A DNA stretch of 64,000 bases from RGIG5579 sp045543495 (GTDB lineage Bacteria > Bacillota > Clostridia > Oscillospirales > SIG627). A program made the translations under genes and the position numbers. Location: the NCBI GenBank assembly GCA_045543495.1, contig JAZQMO010000028.1, forward strand, positions 1-64,000. Reading direction: 5' to 3'. The notes under the pieces are model-generated. The model was not told the DNA's origin and made no database searches. It saw only the letters and a list, made by a program, of their open reading frames with translations. Shown piece after piece: positions 43,739-51,703 of the stretch; position 1 is the first letter of the stretch; the number at the start of each line of letters is the position of its first letter.

Positions 43739-44416
43739 TTCGTTCAGTAGCTGTGATACAGTTACGATTTCATATCCGTTATCGATCAGATAGGGAATTA
43801 CTTTTTTCAATGCCTCGGGAGTGGGAAGTCGTTTGTCATCCAGATCGTGAAAGAGAATGATATCGCCCTCTCTTGCCAAATCCTCAATTTTGGATACGAT
43901 CTTTTCCGATTTTGGCATACACCAATCTCGGGTGTCCAAGGACCAAAGAATACTGCGGTATCCCATTTCCTCTAATATTTTCACGCTTTTGTCATCATAA
44001 AAGCCTCCGGGCGGGCGAAATACACGGGTCTTTTCTCCCGTGATCTCAAAGAGCACGTCCTCGGTCTTTTGTATTTCACTTCGGATCTGGGCCTCCTCAA
44101 GCTTTGAGATATAAGCGTGAGTATAGGTGTGATTGCCGATCTCGTGACCCGCCTCCCATATGCTGCGGATCCGTTCGGGATCCCGCTGGGCGTTCTTTCC
44201 AATGACAAAGAAGGTGGCCTTTACCCCGTATTCCTCCAAAACGGAAAGGATCTCTTCGGTGTTTTGCTTGCTTGGCCCGTCATCAAAGGAAAGGGCGATC
44301 CGCTTGGCCTGCCCGTCTCCCTTGCGGTATACCGCCGCCCTTGCGGGAAGGGGAGAGAGGGTAAGAAGCAGAAAAGAAGCCAAGGCAAAAGAAAGAAATT
44401 TCTTTATTCTTGCCAT
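43730..44416 (-). CDS. Secreted polysaccharide deacetylase (NodB domain)
   Basis: This 228-residue protein has a signal peptide (about 1-27, ending LPARA) and a NodB-homology domain. SFDDGP gives the catalytic and metal Asp. HTYTH holds the metal His pair, RPPGG the conserved Arg-Pro loop, and ILFHDLDD the late His. It probably removes acetyl groups from peptidoglycan GlcNAc or a related glycan. It overlaps the preceding PdaA-type gene by 13 nt and is the last gene of the operon. Confidence 0.88.
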   Translation of the reverse strand: MARIKKFLSFALASFLLLTLSPLPARAAVYRKGDGQAKRIALSFDDGPSKQNTEEILSVLEEYGVKATFFVIGKNAQRDPERIRSIWEAGHEIGNHTYTHAYISKLEEAQIRSEIQKTEDVLFEITGEKTRVFRPPGGFYDDKSVKILEEMGYRSILWSLDTRDWCMPKSEKIVSKIEDLAREGDIILFHDLDDKRLPTPEALKKVIPYLIDNGYEIVTVSQLLNEEA

Positions 44417-45144
44417 AGCGCCTCCACCGTTTCAAAACGGTAGCCCTTATCCTTCATAGCCTTAATAAAGCCATCCAAAATTTTTGTGTTGGTTTCCGAG
44501 GTGGGATGAAGCAGGATCACCGCTCCGTCGTGGACCCGACTGTTCAGCTTTTCCATGGCATATTCGGGACTTTTTTGGTTGTTGTTGTCCCAATCCGCCC
44601 AAGCAAGGCTCCAAAATACGGTCTTGTAACCAAGCTTCTCAACCTCCAAAAGAGCACTTTCGCTCCAAGCCCCCTCAGGCGGGCGGAAGAAGGGCGCAGG
44701 CTTTTCTCCCGTCACCTGCATCACCGCCTCCTCCAAAGAAAAAAGCTCTGATTGGATGGCCTCGGGGGAAAGGGCAGTGATATTTTTGTGGGTGGCCGTG
44801 TGGTTGCAGACGAGGTTTCCGTTTTCCTTGATGGCTCTTGTCAGATCGGGATTTTGCTCCACGAAATGACGGAGAAGAAAGAAACTTCCCGCAACCTCGT
44901 TATCCTTCAGAATGTTGACGATTTTTTCCACATTCCCATTTTCGTATCCGGCATCAAAGGTCAGATACAAGACCTTTTCCTCCGGCCCGATTCCCTTGAC
45001 GGAATCAAGGGCTACCGACGGCAGAGTGGGTCTGTCATTTTGGCTTTTGGATGAAAAATACCAATTCTGCCCGCCTGCGGCATTTGCAAAGGAAGAGACC
45101 GATAACAGAATGAAAGCGAATAAAAATGATAATGCTTTTTTCAT
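44404..45144 (-). CDS. pdaA: PdaA-type delta-lactam-biosynthetic deacetylase
   Basis: This 246-residue exported deacetylase has a signal peptide (about 1-22, ending FANA). LTFDAGYENGN instead of SFDDGP is the PdaA subfamily form; HTATHKN and RPPEG follow. In Bacillus PdaA deacetylates MurNAc to allow muramic-delta-lactam formation in the spore cortex, so the organism may sporulate. AAAGGAGGAAATG places the start at ATG 45144; ATG 45147 is too close to GGAGG. A hairpin separates it from the uracil-DNA glycosylase gene. Confidence 0.87.
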   Translation of the reverse strand: MKKALSFLFAFILLSVSSFANAAGGQNWYFSSKSQNDRPTLPSVALDSVKGIGPEEKVLYLTFDAGYENGNVEKIVNILKDNEVAGSFFLLRHFVEQNPDLTRAIKENGNLVCNHTATHKNITALSPEAIQSELFSLEEAVMQVTGEKPAPFFRPPEGAWSESALLEVEKLGYKTVFWSLAWADWDNNNQKSPEYAMEKLNSRVHDGAVILLHPTSETNTKILDGFIKAMKDKGYRFETVEALWQE

Positions 45145-45180
45145 CATTTCCTCCTTTACGAATATAGTGTTTCTCCCGCA

Positions 45181-45214
45181 GAAAAAAATATGACTGCCAA
45201 AGCTCGGCAGTCAT
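45181..45214 (-). terminator. Terminator after the uracil-DNA glycosylase gene
   Basis: ATGACTGCC / GGCAGTCAT stem (45190-45198 / 45206-45214) with a 7-nt loop. It is followed by A then seven T on the minus strand. Confidence 0.75.
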
Positions 45215-45227
45215 TTTTTGTAAAATT

Positions 45228-45803
45228 TTATTTTGAAAGGATGGCAAATTCCTTGGCAATGGCCTTGAAATCATCCAGCGCCTCTTCCTTCTTGCGGGGA
45301 TCCCGAAGCAGGGCAGAGGGGTGATAGGTGGCCATCATTTTCGTTTGCCCTGCCTCATACCATTTTCCGTGATCACGGGTGATCTTAAAATCCGGTGCAA
45401 TGATGCGCCCGGCGGCGATCCTTCCCAAGCAAATCAAGATCCTTGGTTGCAGGATCTGCACCTGCCGTCTCAAATAACCGATGCAGGCCTCTTCCTCCTC
45501 GGGCAAGGGATCCCGATTTCCCGCAGGGCGGCACTTGAGAATGTTGGCGATGTAATAATCCTCTTCCTCAAGACCGATAAATTCCAAATAACGGTCCAAA
45601 AGCTGACCTGCCGCCCCCACAAAGGGCTTTCCCTGCAGATCCTCATTTTCTCCCGGTGCCTCTCCCACAAAAAGAATTTTTGCTTTTTCGCTGCCCCGAC
45701 CGAAAACGGTATTTTTGCGCCTTTGGCAAAGGGCACAGCCCTCACAGGCCCCGACCTCGTTTTCCAATTCCCGTAAGGCTTCGCTTTTTTCCTTGTCTGT
45801 CAT
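45228..45803 (-). CDS. Uracil-DNA glycosylase, family 4 (4Fe-4S)
   Basis: This 191-residue enzyme removes uracil from DNA. CEGCALCQRRKNTVFGRG supplies two cluster Cys. GEAPGENEDLQGKPFVGAAG is the catalytic region. NILKCRPAGNRDPLPEE and ACIGYL give the other two Cys. ATYHPSALLR is the minor-groove loop. The ATG at 45803, preceded by AAGGAAAAAAT, is chosen; the longer upstream frame overlaps mecA and is unlikely. Confidence 0.93.
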   Translation of the reverse strand: MTDKEKSEALRELENEVGACEGCALCQRRKNTVFGRGSEKAKILFVGEAPGENEDLQGKPFVGAAGQLLDRYLEFIGLEEEDYYIANILKCRPAGNRDPLPEEEEACIGYLRRQVQILQPRILICLGRIAAGRIIAPDFKITRDHGKWYEAGQTKMMATYHPSALLRDPRKKEEALDDFKAIAKEFAILSK

Positions 45804-45823
45804 ATTTTTTCCTTTCCAATCTT

Positions 45824-46309
45824 TCAAAACGGATGGATTCGGGTGCATTTGGCTCTCAAATATCCCCGAGAGGGAGCATCCTTCAGCTTTTCTCCGTATT
45901 CCCAAAGACAAGGCAGAGCCTTCTCTGAGGGGATCCTGAGAAGAAAATCATCCCTCTGCCCGATGCGATAAAAGACGCAGTCCGATGCCTGACTCTTCAG
46001 ATTGCCGCAGGCGGTATAAAGATGGTCGAAGGAATGAAACAGAAAATACTCTCCGCCGTCTTCCTCCTCCAGACGGATGAAAAACAATTCGCAGCCCCCA
46101 TCGGCCTTGGGGTAAAGCTGTATGTAGATCTTATCGTTTGTAATGGAAAAATCGGTCTCGGCCTTTGCATATTCGCAAAGAGCAAGGATCACGCTCCGTG
46201 TTTTTTCCGTGTCAAAATCAAAGTCCTCATTTCGGATCTTGAAATGGGCCATATCCTCGCTCGTCAGCTGGATCCGCAGACAGTTTTTTCCGTTTTGCAG
46301 AAGCTTCAC
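45824..46309 (-). CDS. mecA: ClpC adaptor protein MecA-like
   Basis: This 161-residue protein fits the MecA/YpbH family. The N-terminus is basic and short (LRIQLTSEDMAHFKI), followed by an acidic stretch. The C-terminal domain includes CELFFIRLEEED and a final region with LWEYGEKLKDA. In Bacillus MecA hands substrates such as ComK to ClpC. The start is GTG at 46309 after AAAGGAGAAGACG; an upstream frame would run through the promoter. ClpC is not in this window. Confidence 0.72.
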   Translation of the reverse strand: MKLLQNGKNCLRIQLTSEDMAHFKIRNEDFDFDTEKTRSVILALCEYAKAETDFSITNDKIYIQLYPKADGGCELFFIRLEEEDGGEYFLFHSFDHLYTACGNLKSQASDCVFYRIGQRDDFLLRIPSEKALPCLWEYGEKLKDAPSRGYLRAKCTRIHPF

Positions 46310-46340
46310 CGTCTTCTCCTTTGCTTGTGTTCTTATTATC

Positions 46341-46368
46341 AGTATAAGCGAGAACGAAAAAAATGCAA
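46341..46368 (-). promoter_or_regulatory. Predicted mecA operon promoter
   Basis: On the minus strand there is TTGCAT, a 16-nt spacer and TATACT, 32 nt before the GTG start. Confidence 0.6.
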
Positions 46369-46391
46369 CCACTTTTTCCTGTAAAAAAAGC

Positions 46392-46419
46392 AAAAAAATG
46401 CTTCGTGAGGCGTTTTTTT
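46392..46419. repeat. A7/T7 hairpin between divergent promoters
   Basis: Seven A and five further pairs (two G-T) close on the loop CGTG, then seven T. It looks like a terminator on both strands but lies upstream of both flanking promoters, so no transcript obviously reaches it. Confidence 0.5.
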
Positions 46420-46480
46420 CCGTGAGGAAAATCCATTTTAATCAAATATGAAAAAATTTCCGTCTTTTTTTCTCCTTTAC

Positions 46481-46509
46481 TTGACAAACCCCATTGGGTG
46501 CTTTATGAT
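46481..46509 (+). promoter_or_regulatory. Predicted promoter of the ABC-DUF1854-ABC module
   Basis: A perfect TTGACA (46481-46486), a 17-nt spacer and TATGAT (46504-46509). It sits downstream of the ATG at 46448, which rules that codon out as the start of the first gene. Confidence 0.75.
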
Positions 46510-46534
46510 TAAATCGAAGAATGAGGTTCGAGCT

Positions 46535-48835
46535 ATGAAAGAAATGAACATTCCGGAGGAAGTGATTTCTTCCTTCTACAAAAAAGGAATCGATACCCAA
46601 AAAGCGCTGATTCTCACCAAAACGGATATGGGGAGACAGGAGTACTACTGCGATGCCTATACGGCCTTAACGGAAGAAGGCATCGGGGTTCTCTTTTGTA
46701 CCTTTGTTTTGCGAGGGAAAGAGGGCGCTTCTTTGTTTTCTTCCCAAAAAACCGAAAAGCTTTTGCAAGAGGAGGAGTATGTTTATCTCCCCTTGGAGGA
46801 GCTTGCGTGCCTGAAGGCCGAGGAGCAGATCTCGGTCATCCGTGTGGTGGCCAAGAAGAAAAACGGGGAAGAGGCGGTTCTCTTCTGGGCCTCCAATGCC
46901 TGCCGCAAGGAAGTGTTCCGCTTGGTGGAGGGTCTCTCCTCTTATTTGGAAACAGGCACTCTCCCTCCCGAGCGGGAGGATAAGGATCTGGCTTGCCCCC
47001 GTTGCGGTACGCCCTATCCTCACGGCGCCCACAAAAGGTGCCCCAAGTGCTCCAAGAAGAAAACTCTGCTTCGCAAGCTTCTTCCGTTCTTTTTCCGTTA
47101 TAAGGTGCCGATGGCCATGGTGATTCTTACCGTGGTTCTGTCGGGTGTTGTCAGCGTTATCACTCCGTACCTGAAAAGCAAGGTGCTCTACGATCGGGTT
47201 TTGACCCCGGGAGACAGCCTCTACGGCCGGATCCTTCTTTTGGTCCTTGCCGTGGCGGGGAGCGCTTTGCTCAGCGCCGTTGTCAATATGGTCAATACCA
47301 TTGTCAACGCCAAGGTTTCTTCTTATGTTTCCTACGATATGAAGAAAACCATCTTTTCCGCCTTCGAAAGGCTCTCCTATTCCTTCTTCACCTCCCGCCA
47401 TACGGGAAGGCTCATTACCCAGATCAATTCTGATGCGGAGACTCTCTATAATTTCTTCTGTAATTGGTTTCCGTTCTTTTGTACCAATCTGTTGCAGATC
47501 GTGGGGATTCTCACGGTGATGATGATCACCAACCCTCTCCTGACCTCCCTTGTGCTTTTGCCGATCCCCTTTGTGCTTTTGGGCAGCTGGGGCGTTATGA
47601 AGATGTTTCGCCGTCTCCATGCGGAAAACCATACCCACCGCTCTCGCTTCAACGCCATTCTTTCCGATGTTCTGGAGGGAATGCGCATTGTAAAATCCTT
47701 CTCCCGAGAGGAAACCGAGGTAGCCCGATTCGATGAGAAGAATCAGGCTCTTGCCGAGTCCAACCTCAAGATCTCCGTTCGTCAGCACAGCATTTTCCCT
47801 ATGGTGAACCTGATCTGGCGCCTTTCCACCTATCTTGTTTGGGGCTTCGGCGGCTATTTTGTCTTAAAGGAAGGGCTCACCCCGGGCAGCGGAATCAGCT
47901 ACGGTGAATTGAATCTGTTCGTCAGCTACCTGACCATGCTCTACGCTCCCCTCAATTCCTTTTCCGGCTATGTCAATCAGTTTGCCAGCGGCTTCAACGC
48001 CCTGCGCCGCCTGTTTGAGATCTTGGATACCCCGCCCGAGGTCAAGGAAAAGGAGGATCCCGTGCATCTGGAAACCGTGCGGGGCGAGATCCGATTTGAC
48101 CATGTGAATTTTTCCTATGTTCCCGGAAAAAAAGCGGTGGACGATGTGTCCTTTTATGTTCCTGCGGGCAAGACTCTGGGCATCGTAGGCCATACGGGAG
48201 CGGGGAAGAGCACTCTTGCCAATCTTCTGACCCGCCTTTACGATGTGGACAGCGGTAAGATCCTCATTGACGGGGTGGATATCCGTGATCTGAGCTTTCG
48301 CTCCCTTCGGGATCACGTAGCCATCGTGTCGCAGGAGACCTACCTGTTCCGCGGCACCATTATGGATAACATTCGATATGCCAACCCCGAGGCGAGTCGG
48401 GAGGAGGTCATTGCGGCCTCCAAGGCGGCGGGCTGTCACGATTTTATTATGACCTTCCCCATGGGGTACGACACCTTGGTGGGCGCCAATAAAAAGACCC
48501 TTTCGGGGGGCGAAATGCAGCGGGTCTCCATTGCCCGCGCCATCCTAAAGGACCCCGCCATTCTCATTTTGGATGAAGCCACCGCCGCTATGGATACCAA
48601 GACCGAGCGGAAGATTCAGGAGGCCCTTTCTGCCATTACCAAAAACCGCACCACCGTTACCATCGCCCATCGCCTTTCCACCCTTCGGGATGCGGATTTT
48701 CTCATCGTCATTGGGGACGGAAAGCTTTTGGAGGAAGGGGATCACGATTCCCTTCTTGCCAAGGAGGACGGAACCTATCGGAAACTGTATACCTTGCAGA
48801 TGGAAGCCTTGAAGACCATCGGCATTGAGGAATAG
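46535..48835 (+). CDS. ABC half-exporter with N-terminal domain and zinc ribbon (module subunit 1)
   Basis: This 766-residue protein has an extra N-terminal domain (about 1-145, mostly beta, possibly PH-like). A zinc ribbon follows (Cys154, 157, 169, 172: CPRCG..CPKC). Next is a six-helix exporter domain (about 180-470) and an ATPase domain: Walker A GHTGAGKST, signature LSGGEMQR, Walker B ILILDEATAAMD. All catalytic residues are present. The ATG at 46535 is 26 nt after the -10, with GAGG before it. It pairs with the homologous gene at 49371. The cargo is unknown. NCBI models describe similar fusions near DUF1854 as cyanophycin-associated; no cyanophycin gene is seen here. Confidence 0.85.
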   Translation: MKEMNIPEEVISSFYKKGIDTQKALILTKTDMGRQEYYCDAYTALTEEGIGVLFCTFVLRGKEGASLFSSQKTEKLLQEEEYVYLPLEELACLKAEEQISVIRVVAKKKNGEEAVLFWASNACRKEVFRLVEGLSSYLETGTLPPEREDKDLACPRCGTPYPHGAHKRCPKCSKKKTLLRKLLPFFFRYKVPMAMVILTVVLSGVVSVITPYLKSKVLYDRVLTPGDSLYGRILLLVLAVAGSALLSAVVNMVNTIVNAKVSSYVSYDMKKTIFSAFERLSYSFFTSRHTGRLITQINSDAETLYNFFCNWFPFFCTNLLQIVGILTVMMITNPLLTSLVLLPIPFVLLGSWGVMKMFRRLHAENHTHRSRFNAILSDVLEGMRIVKSFSREETEVARFDEKNQALAESNLKISVRQHSIFPMVNLIWRLSTYLVWGFGGYFVLKEGLTPGSGISYGELNLFVSYLTMLYAPLNSFSGYVNQFASGFNALRRLFEILDTPPEVKEKEDPVHLETVRGEIRFDHVNFSYVPGKKAVDDVSFYVPAGKTLGIVGHTGAGKSTLANLLTRLYDVDSGKILIDGVDIRDLSFRSLRDHVAIVSQETYLFRGTIMDNIRYANPEASREEVIAASKAAGCHDFIMTFPMGYDTLVGANKKTLSGGEMQRVSIARAILKDPAILILDEATAAMDTKTERKIQEALSAITKNRTTVTIAHRLSTLRDADFLIVIGDGKLLEEGDHDSLLAKEDGTYRKLYTLQMEALKTIGIEE

Positions 48836-48843
48836 GAGGAGCT

Positions 48844-49356
48844 ATGATCAAAGGATTGGATCAGATCATTGATACCTTTTTTATCACATCGGAAAACAGC
48901 CGCTTTTACTTATCCAAAAACGGCCTTTTAATGGCAAGCGTTCCCGAAAAGGATTTTGAAGGAAGGGTGTTCTTATCCCTTGCCTTTCCCTTTGAGACCG
49001 AGGAGGAGTTTATCTGCGTTCAGAATGAGGAGAAGGAAGAGATCGGAATGATCGAAAGCCTGTCCTCGCTTGATCCCGAGACATGCTCGATCCTGAAGGG
49101 GGAATTGGAGAAAAAATATTTTGCTCCCAAGATCCTGGAGATCACAAAATTTCGTGAGGCGGAAATGAACAGCTACTGGACCTGCCAAACGGATAAGGGT
49201 GTTTTGGAATTTACTGTTCGGGATACCCACCGAAGCCTTATTCGCATCGGAGAGGATCGCCTGTATGTTATGGATTTTGACGGCTGTCGCTACGAGATCG
49301 AAAGCCTTGCGGCGCTTGATCGGAAAAGCTATTCCAAAATTCAGCTTTACCTGTAA
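48844..49356 (+). CDS. DUF1854 domain protein
   Basis: This 170-residue protein has no signal peptide or TM segment. DUF1854 features are a central block with LDPETCSILKGELEKKYFAP, then SYWTCQTDKGVLEFTVRD, and a C-terminal RLYVMDFDGCRYEIESL. It sits 8 nt after subunit 1 and 14 nt before subunit 2. The function of the family is unknown. It often occurs with ABC exporters, so it is likely a cytosolic partner. AGGAGGAGCT precedes the ATG. Confidence 0.78.
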   Translation: MIKGLDQIIDTFFITSENSRFYLSKNGLLMASVPEKDFEGRVFLSLAFPFETEEEFICVQNEEKEEIGMIESLSSLDPETCSILKGELEKKYFAPKILEITKFREAEMNSYWTCQTDKGVLEFTVRDTHRSLIRIGEDRLYVMDFDGCRYEIESLAALDRKSYSKIQLYL

Positions 49357-49370
49357 TAAGGAGAATTGTT

Positions 49371-51620
49371 TTGATCAATAAAGAGGAATTTGAACAGAAA
49401 ATCGTGCCGCTCCTGTCCCGCTTTCAAAAGGAACTTTCGGACGAGGCTATATTTTCTCTTGCGGTCAATCTGGATCAAAACGCCGAGCCTTGGCTCGGGG
49501 CGGTGATCTTCGGCAAAAAGCATCTTGCCAAGGGCAGATTTGACGGCAGTGAATTTGTGTGCTATGAAACCCGGCGCATCACGGACGCTCGCTGGTCCTC
49601 CTTTGGAGGCGGTGCGGTTTGCGAGATCCTTTACGACGGGGAATGGTTGGAGCTTTGCCGTGCCTTCTCCTCGGAAAAGGCAAATGTCTCCCAGCTTGCC
49701 CGCATTGTGAAGGAGGTAGCGGGAGGCGTGCTTCGTCCCGAAGATGCGGGCTTTGTGTACCGTACCACCGTTTGTCCCATTTGCCGCCGTCCCCTTACGA
49801 GAAAGGGAATGGTGATCTGCAACGTGTGTGCAGGCAGAAAAAAATTCGGAACGCTCCTGTTTTCCATGATCCGCCCGCAGCTTGGCTGGATCGGGCTGAC
49901 CTTTCTTTTGTTCTTTGTTACCTCGATCCTCAACCTTCTTTTGCCGAGCATTCAGGCCACCTTGGTGGATGATTATCTGACCTGCCCTGACCCCGAGGCA
50001 GTTCTGGCATCCTTTTCGTCTGTGATTTGGGTGATTTTGTCTATGGTTTTGGTTCGGCTGGGGATCACCACGGCTTCCGTTTTGCGAAATATCGTTCTGG
50101 CAAAGGTCAGCAATCACACCACCGTAATGCTTCGCCATATGGTGTATGAAAAGATCCAAAGCCTTTCGGTGGCGGGGATCTCCAATCACTCTGCGGGAGA
50201 CCTGATCAGCCGTGTCTCTCGGGATGCACAGGTCATATCCACCTTTCTCAACAGTCAGGCACCCAATATATTGGAGCAGAGCTTTACCATTCTTTTGGTC
50301 GGGGCTATGATCTTTGCCAAATCCTGGCTTCTCGGCTTGATGATCTTTGTACCCGTGCCCCTTGTGCTTTTGATCTTTCGCCTCATTTGGAAGCGAAATC
50401 ATCGCTATTACAGCCGTCAGTGGGTGGAAAATTCCGCTTCCAATACCATTCTTCACGATACCTTCAAGGGCGTTCGTGTGGTGAAGGTGTTCGGCACGGA
50501 AAAAAACGAAATTGAAAAGTATGACCGTGCGATCTTGGCGCAGAGAAACACCGCCTACCGCAATGAAAAGGCTTGGGCAAGAGTGGTTCCCTTTGCGGAA
50601 TTTTTGCTTCAGCTGGGAAGCTTTTTCCTCCTGTATTTTGTGGGAAGCAAGATTCTTCAAGGGGAAATGACCATCGGCGAATTGACCATGTATTCCGCCT
50701 ATGTCAGCCTGATTTACGCCCCCCTTCGCTGGATGGCCAATATCCCTTCCATTTTGCAGCACGTTTCCACCTCCACTGCTCGTATGTTCGAGGTTTTGGA
50801 TGAGGAGCCCGATGTGGCCGATAAGGAGGATCCCGTGGAGATCCGCATCCGCGGAGAGGTGGAGATCGACCATATTTGGTTCGGCTACGATGAAAATGAA
50901 AACACTCTGGAGGATGTCTCCGTCACGGTGGGCCCCGGTGAAATGCTGGGCATCGTGGGAAAAAGCGGCGTGGGAAAAAGCACCCTCATCAACCTTATAA
51001 TGCGTCTTTACGATGTGCGCCGAGGTGCCATCCGCATTGACGGGGTGGATGTGCGGGATCTGTCTCAGCGGTGCCTGCGCTCTCAGATCGGCGTGGTGCT
51101 TCAGGAGAGCTTTCTCTTTCACGGCACCGTGTATGAAAACATTGCTTACGCTAAGCCCGAGGCGAGTCGGGAAGAGGTGATGGCGGCGGCCCGTCTTGCC
51201 AATGCCCACTCCTTTATTATGAAGCTTCCCGATGGCTATAACACCATGGTAGGGGAGAAGGGCCATACCCTTTCCGGCGGCGAACGGCAGAGAATCTCCA
51301 TTGCCCGTGCCATTCTCCACGATCCCAAGATCCTGATTTTGGATGAGGCCACCAGCGCCTTGGATACCGAAACGGAAAAAATGGTGCAGGAGGCTCTGCA
51401 GCGCCTCTGCCAAAACCGCACTACCATTGCCATCGCCCATCGCCTTTCCACCCTCCGCAATGCCACCAAGCTCCTTGTTTTGGATCAAAAGACCGTGGCA
51501 GAGGTGGGAACCCATGAGGAATTGGTGCAAAAGGAGGGCGGCATTTATCAGGGCCTTGTTTTGGCGCAAAGGGAAATGTCCCGTGTGAAAAAGAGTGAAA
51601 CGGACGTCAATGCAGGATAA
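49371..51620 (+). CDS. ABC half-exporter with N-terminal domain and zinc ribbon (module subunit 2)
   Basis: This 749-residue protein has the same layout as subunit 1. An N-terminal domain (about 1-130) precedes a zinc ribbon (Cys135, 138, 150, 153: CPICRRP..CNVC). The exporter membrane domain spans about 165-460. The ATPase domain has Walker A GKSGVGKST, LSGGERQR and ILILDEATSALD. Both subunits keep catalytic Glu, so both sites of a heterodimer could be active. The start is TTG at 49371, 7 nt after AAGGAG; no ATG nearby fits. Confidence 0.85.
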   Translation: MINKEEFEQKIVPLLSRFQKELSDEAIFSLAVNLDQNAEPWLGAVIFGKKHLAKGRFDGSEFVCYETRRITDARWSSFGGGAVCEILYDGEWLELCRAFSSEKANVSQLARIVKEVAGGVLRPEDAGFVYRTTVCPICRRPLTRKGMVICNVCAGRKKFGTLLFSMIRPQLGWIGLTFLLFFVTSILNLLLPSIQATLVDDYLTCPDPEAVLASFSSVIWVILSMVLVRLGITTASVLRNIVLAKVSNHTTVMLRHMVYEKIQSLSVAGISNHSAGDLISRVSRDAQVISTFLNSQAPNILEQSFTILLVGAMIFAKSWLLGLMIFVPVPLVLLIFRLIWKRNHRYYSRQWVENSASNTILHDTFKGVRVVKVFGTEKNEIEKYDRAILAQRNTAYRNEKAWARVVPFAEFLLQLGSFFLLYFVGSKILQGEMTIGELTMYSAYVSLIYAPLRWMANIPSILQHVSTSTARMFEVLDEEPDVADKEDPVEIRIRGEVEIDHIWFGYDENENTLEDVSVTVGPGEMLGIVGKSGVGKSTLINLIMRLYDVRRGAIRIDGVDVRDLSQRCLRSQIGVVLQESFLFHGTVYENIAYAKPEASREEVMAAARLANAHSFIMKLPDGYNTMVGEKGHTLSGGERQRISIARAILHDPKILILDEATSALDTETEKMVQEALQRLCQNRTTIAIAHRLSTLRNATKLLVLDQKTVAEVGTHEELVQKEGGIYQGLVLAQREMSRVKKSETDVNAG

Positions 51621-51621
51621 T

Positions 51622-51650
51622 TTGACAAATTCCTTGTTATGGTATATAAT
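51622..51650 (+). promoter_or_regulatory. Predicted glyS promoter
   Basis: TTGACA (51622-51627), a 17-nt spacer and TATAAT (51645-51650), beginning 2 nt after the ABC subunit 2 stop. The leader is about 47 nt, too short for a T-box. Confidence 0.8.
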
Positions 51651-51703
51651 GATGCTTTGTAATTTTCACCTGATCTCCAGTCAGGGAAGAAAGAGAGGAT
51701 ATT

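Noticed and set aside
46448..46534. 29-codon 5' extension of the first ABC gene
   Set aside because: It contains the TTGACA/TATGAT promoter, so it cannot be in the transcript.
49347..51569. 740-codon minus-strand open frame opposite the second ABC gene
   Set aside because: The + strand encodes complete ABC motifs. The reverse frame is low-complexity in composition, rich in Gly/His and without domains, and reflects the codon bias of the real gene.
51651..51703. T-box riboswitch for glyS
   Set aside because: The predicted leader is only about 47 nt, with no specifier or terminator structure.
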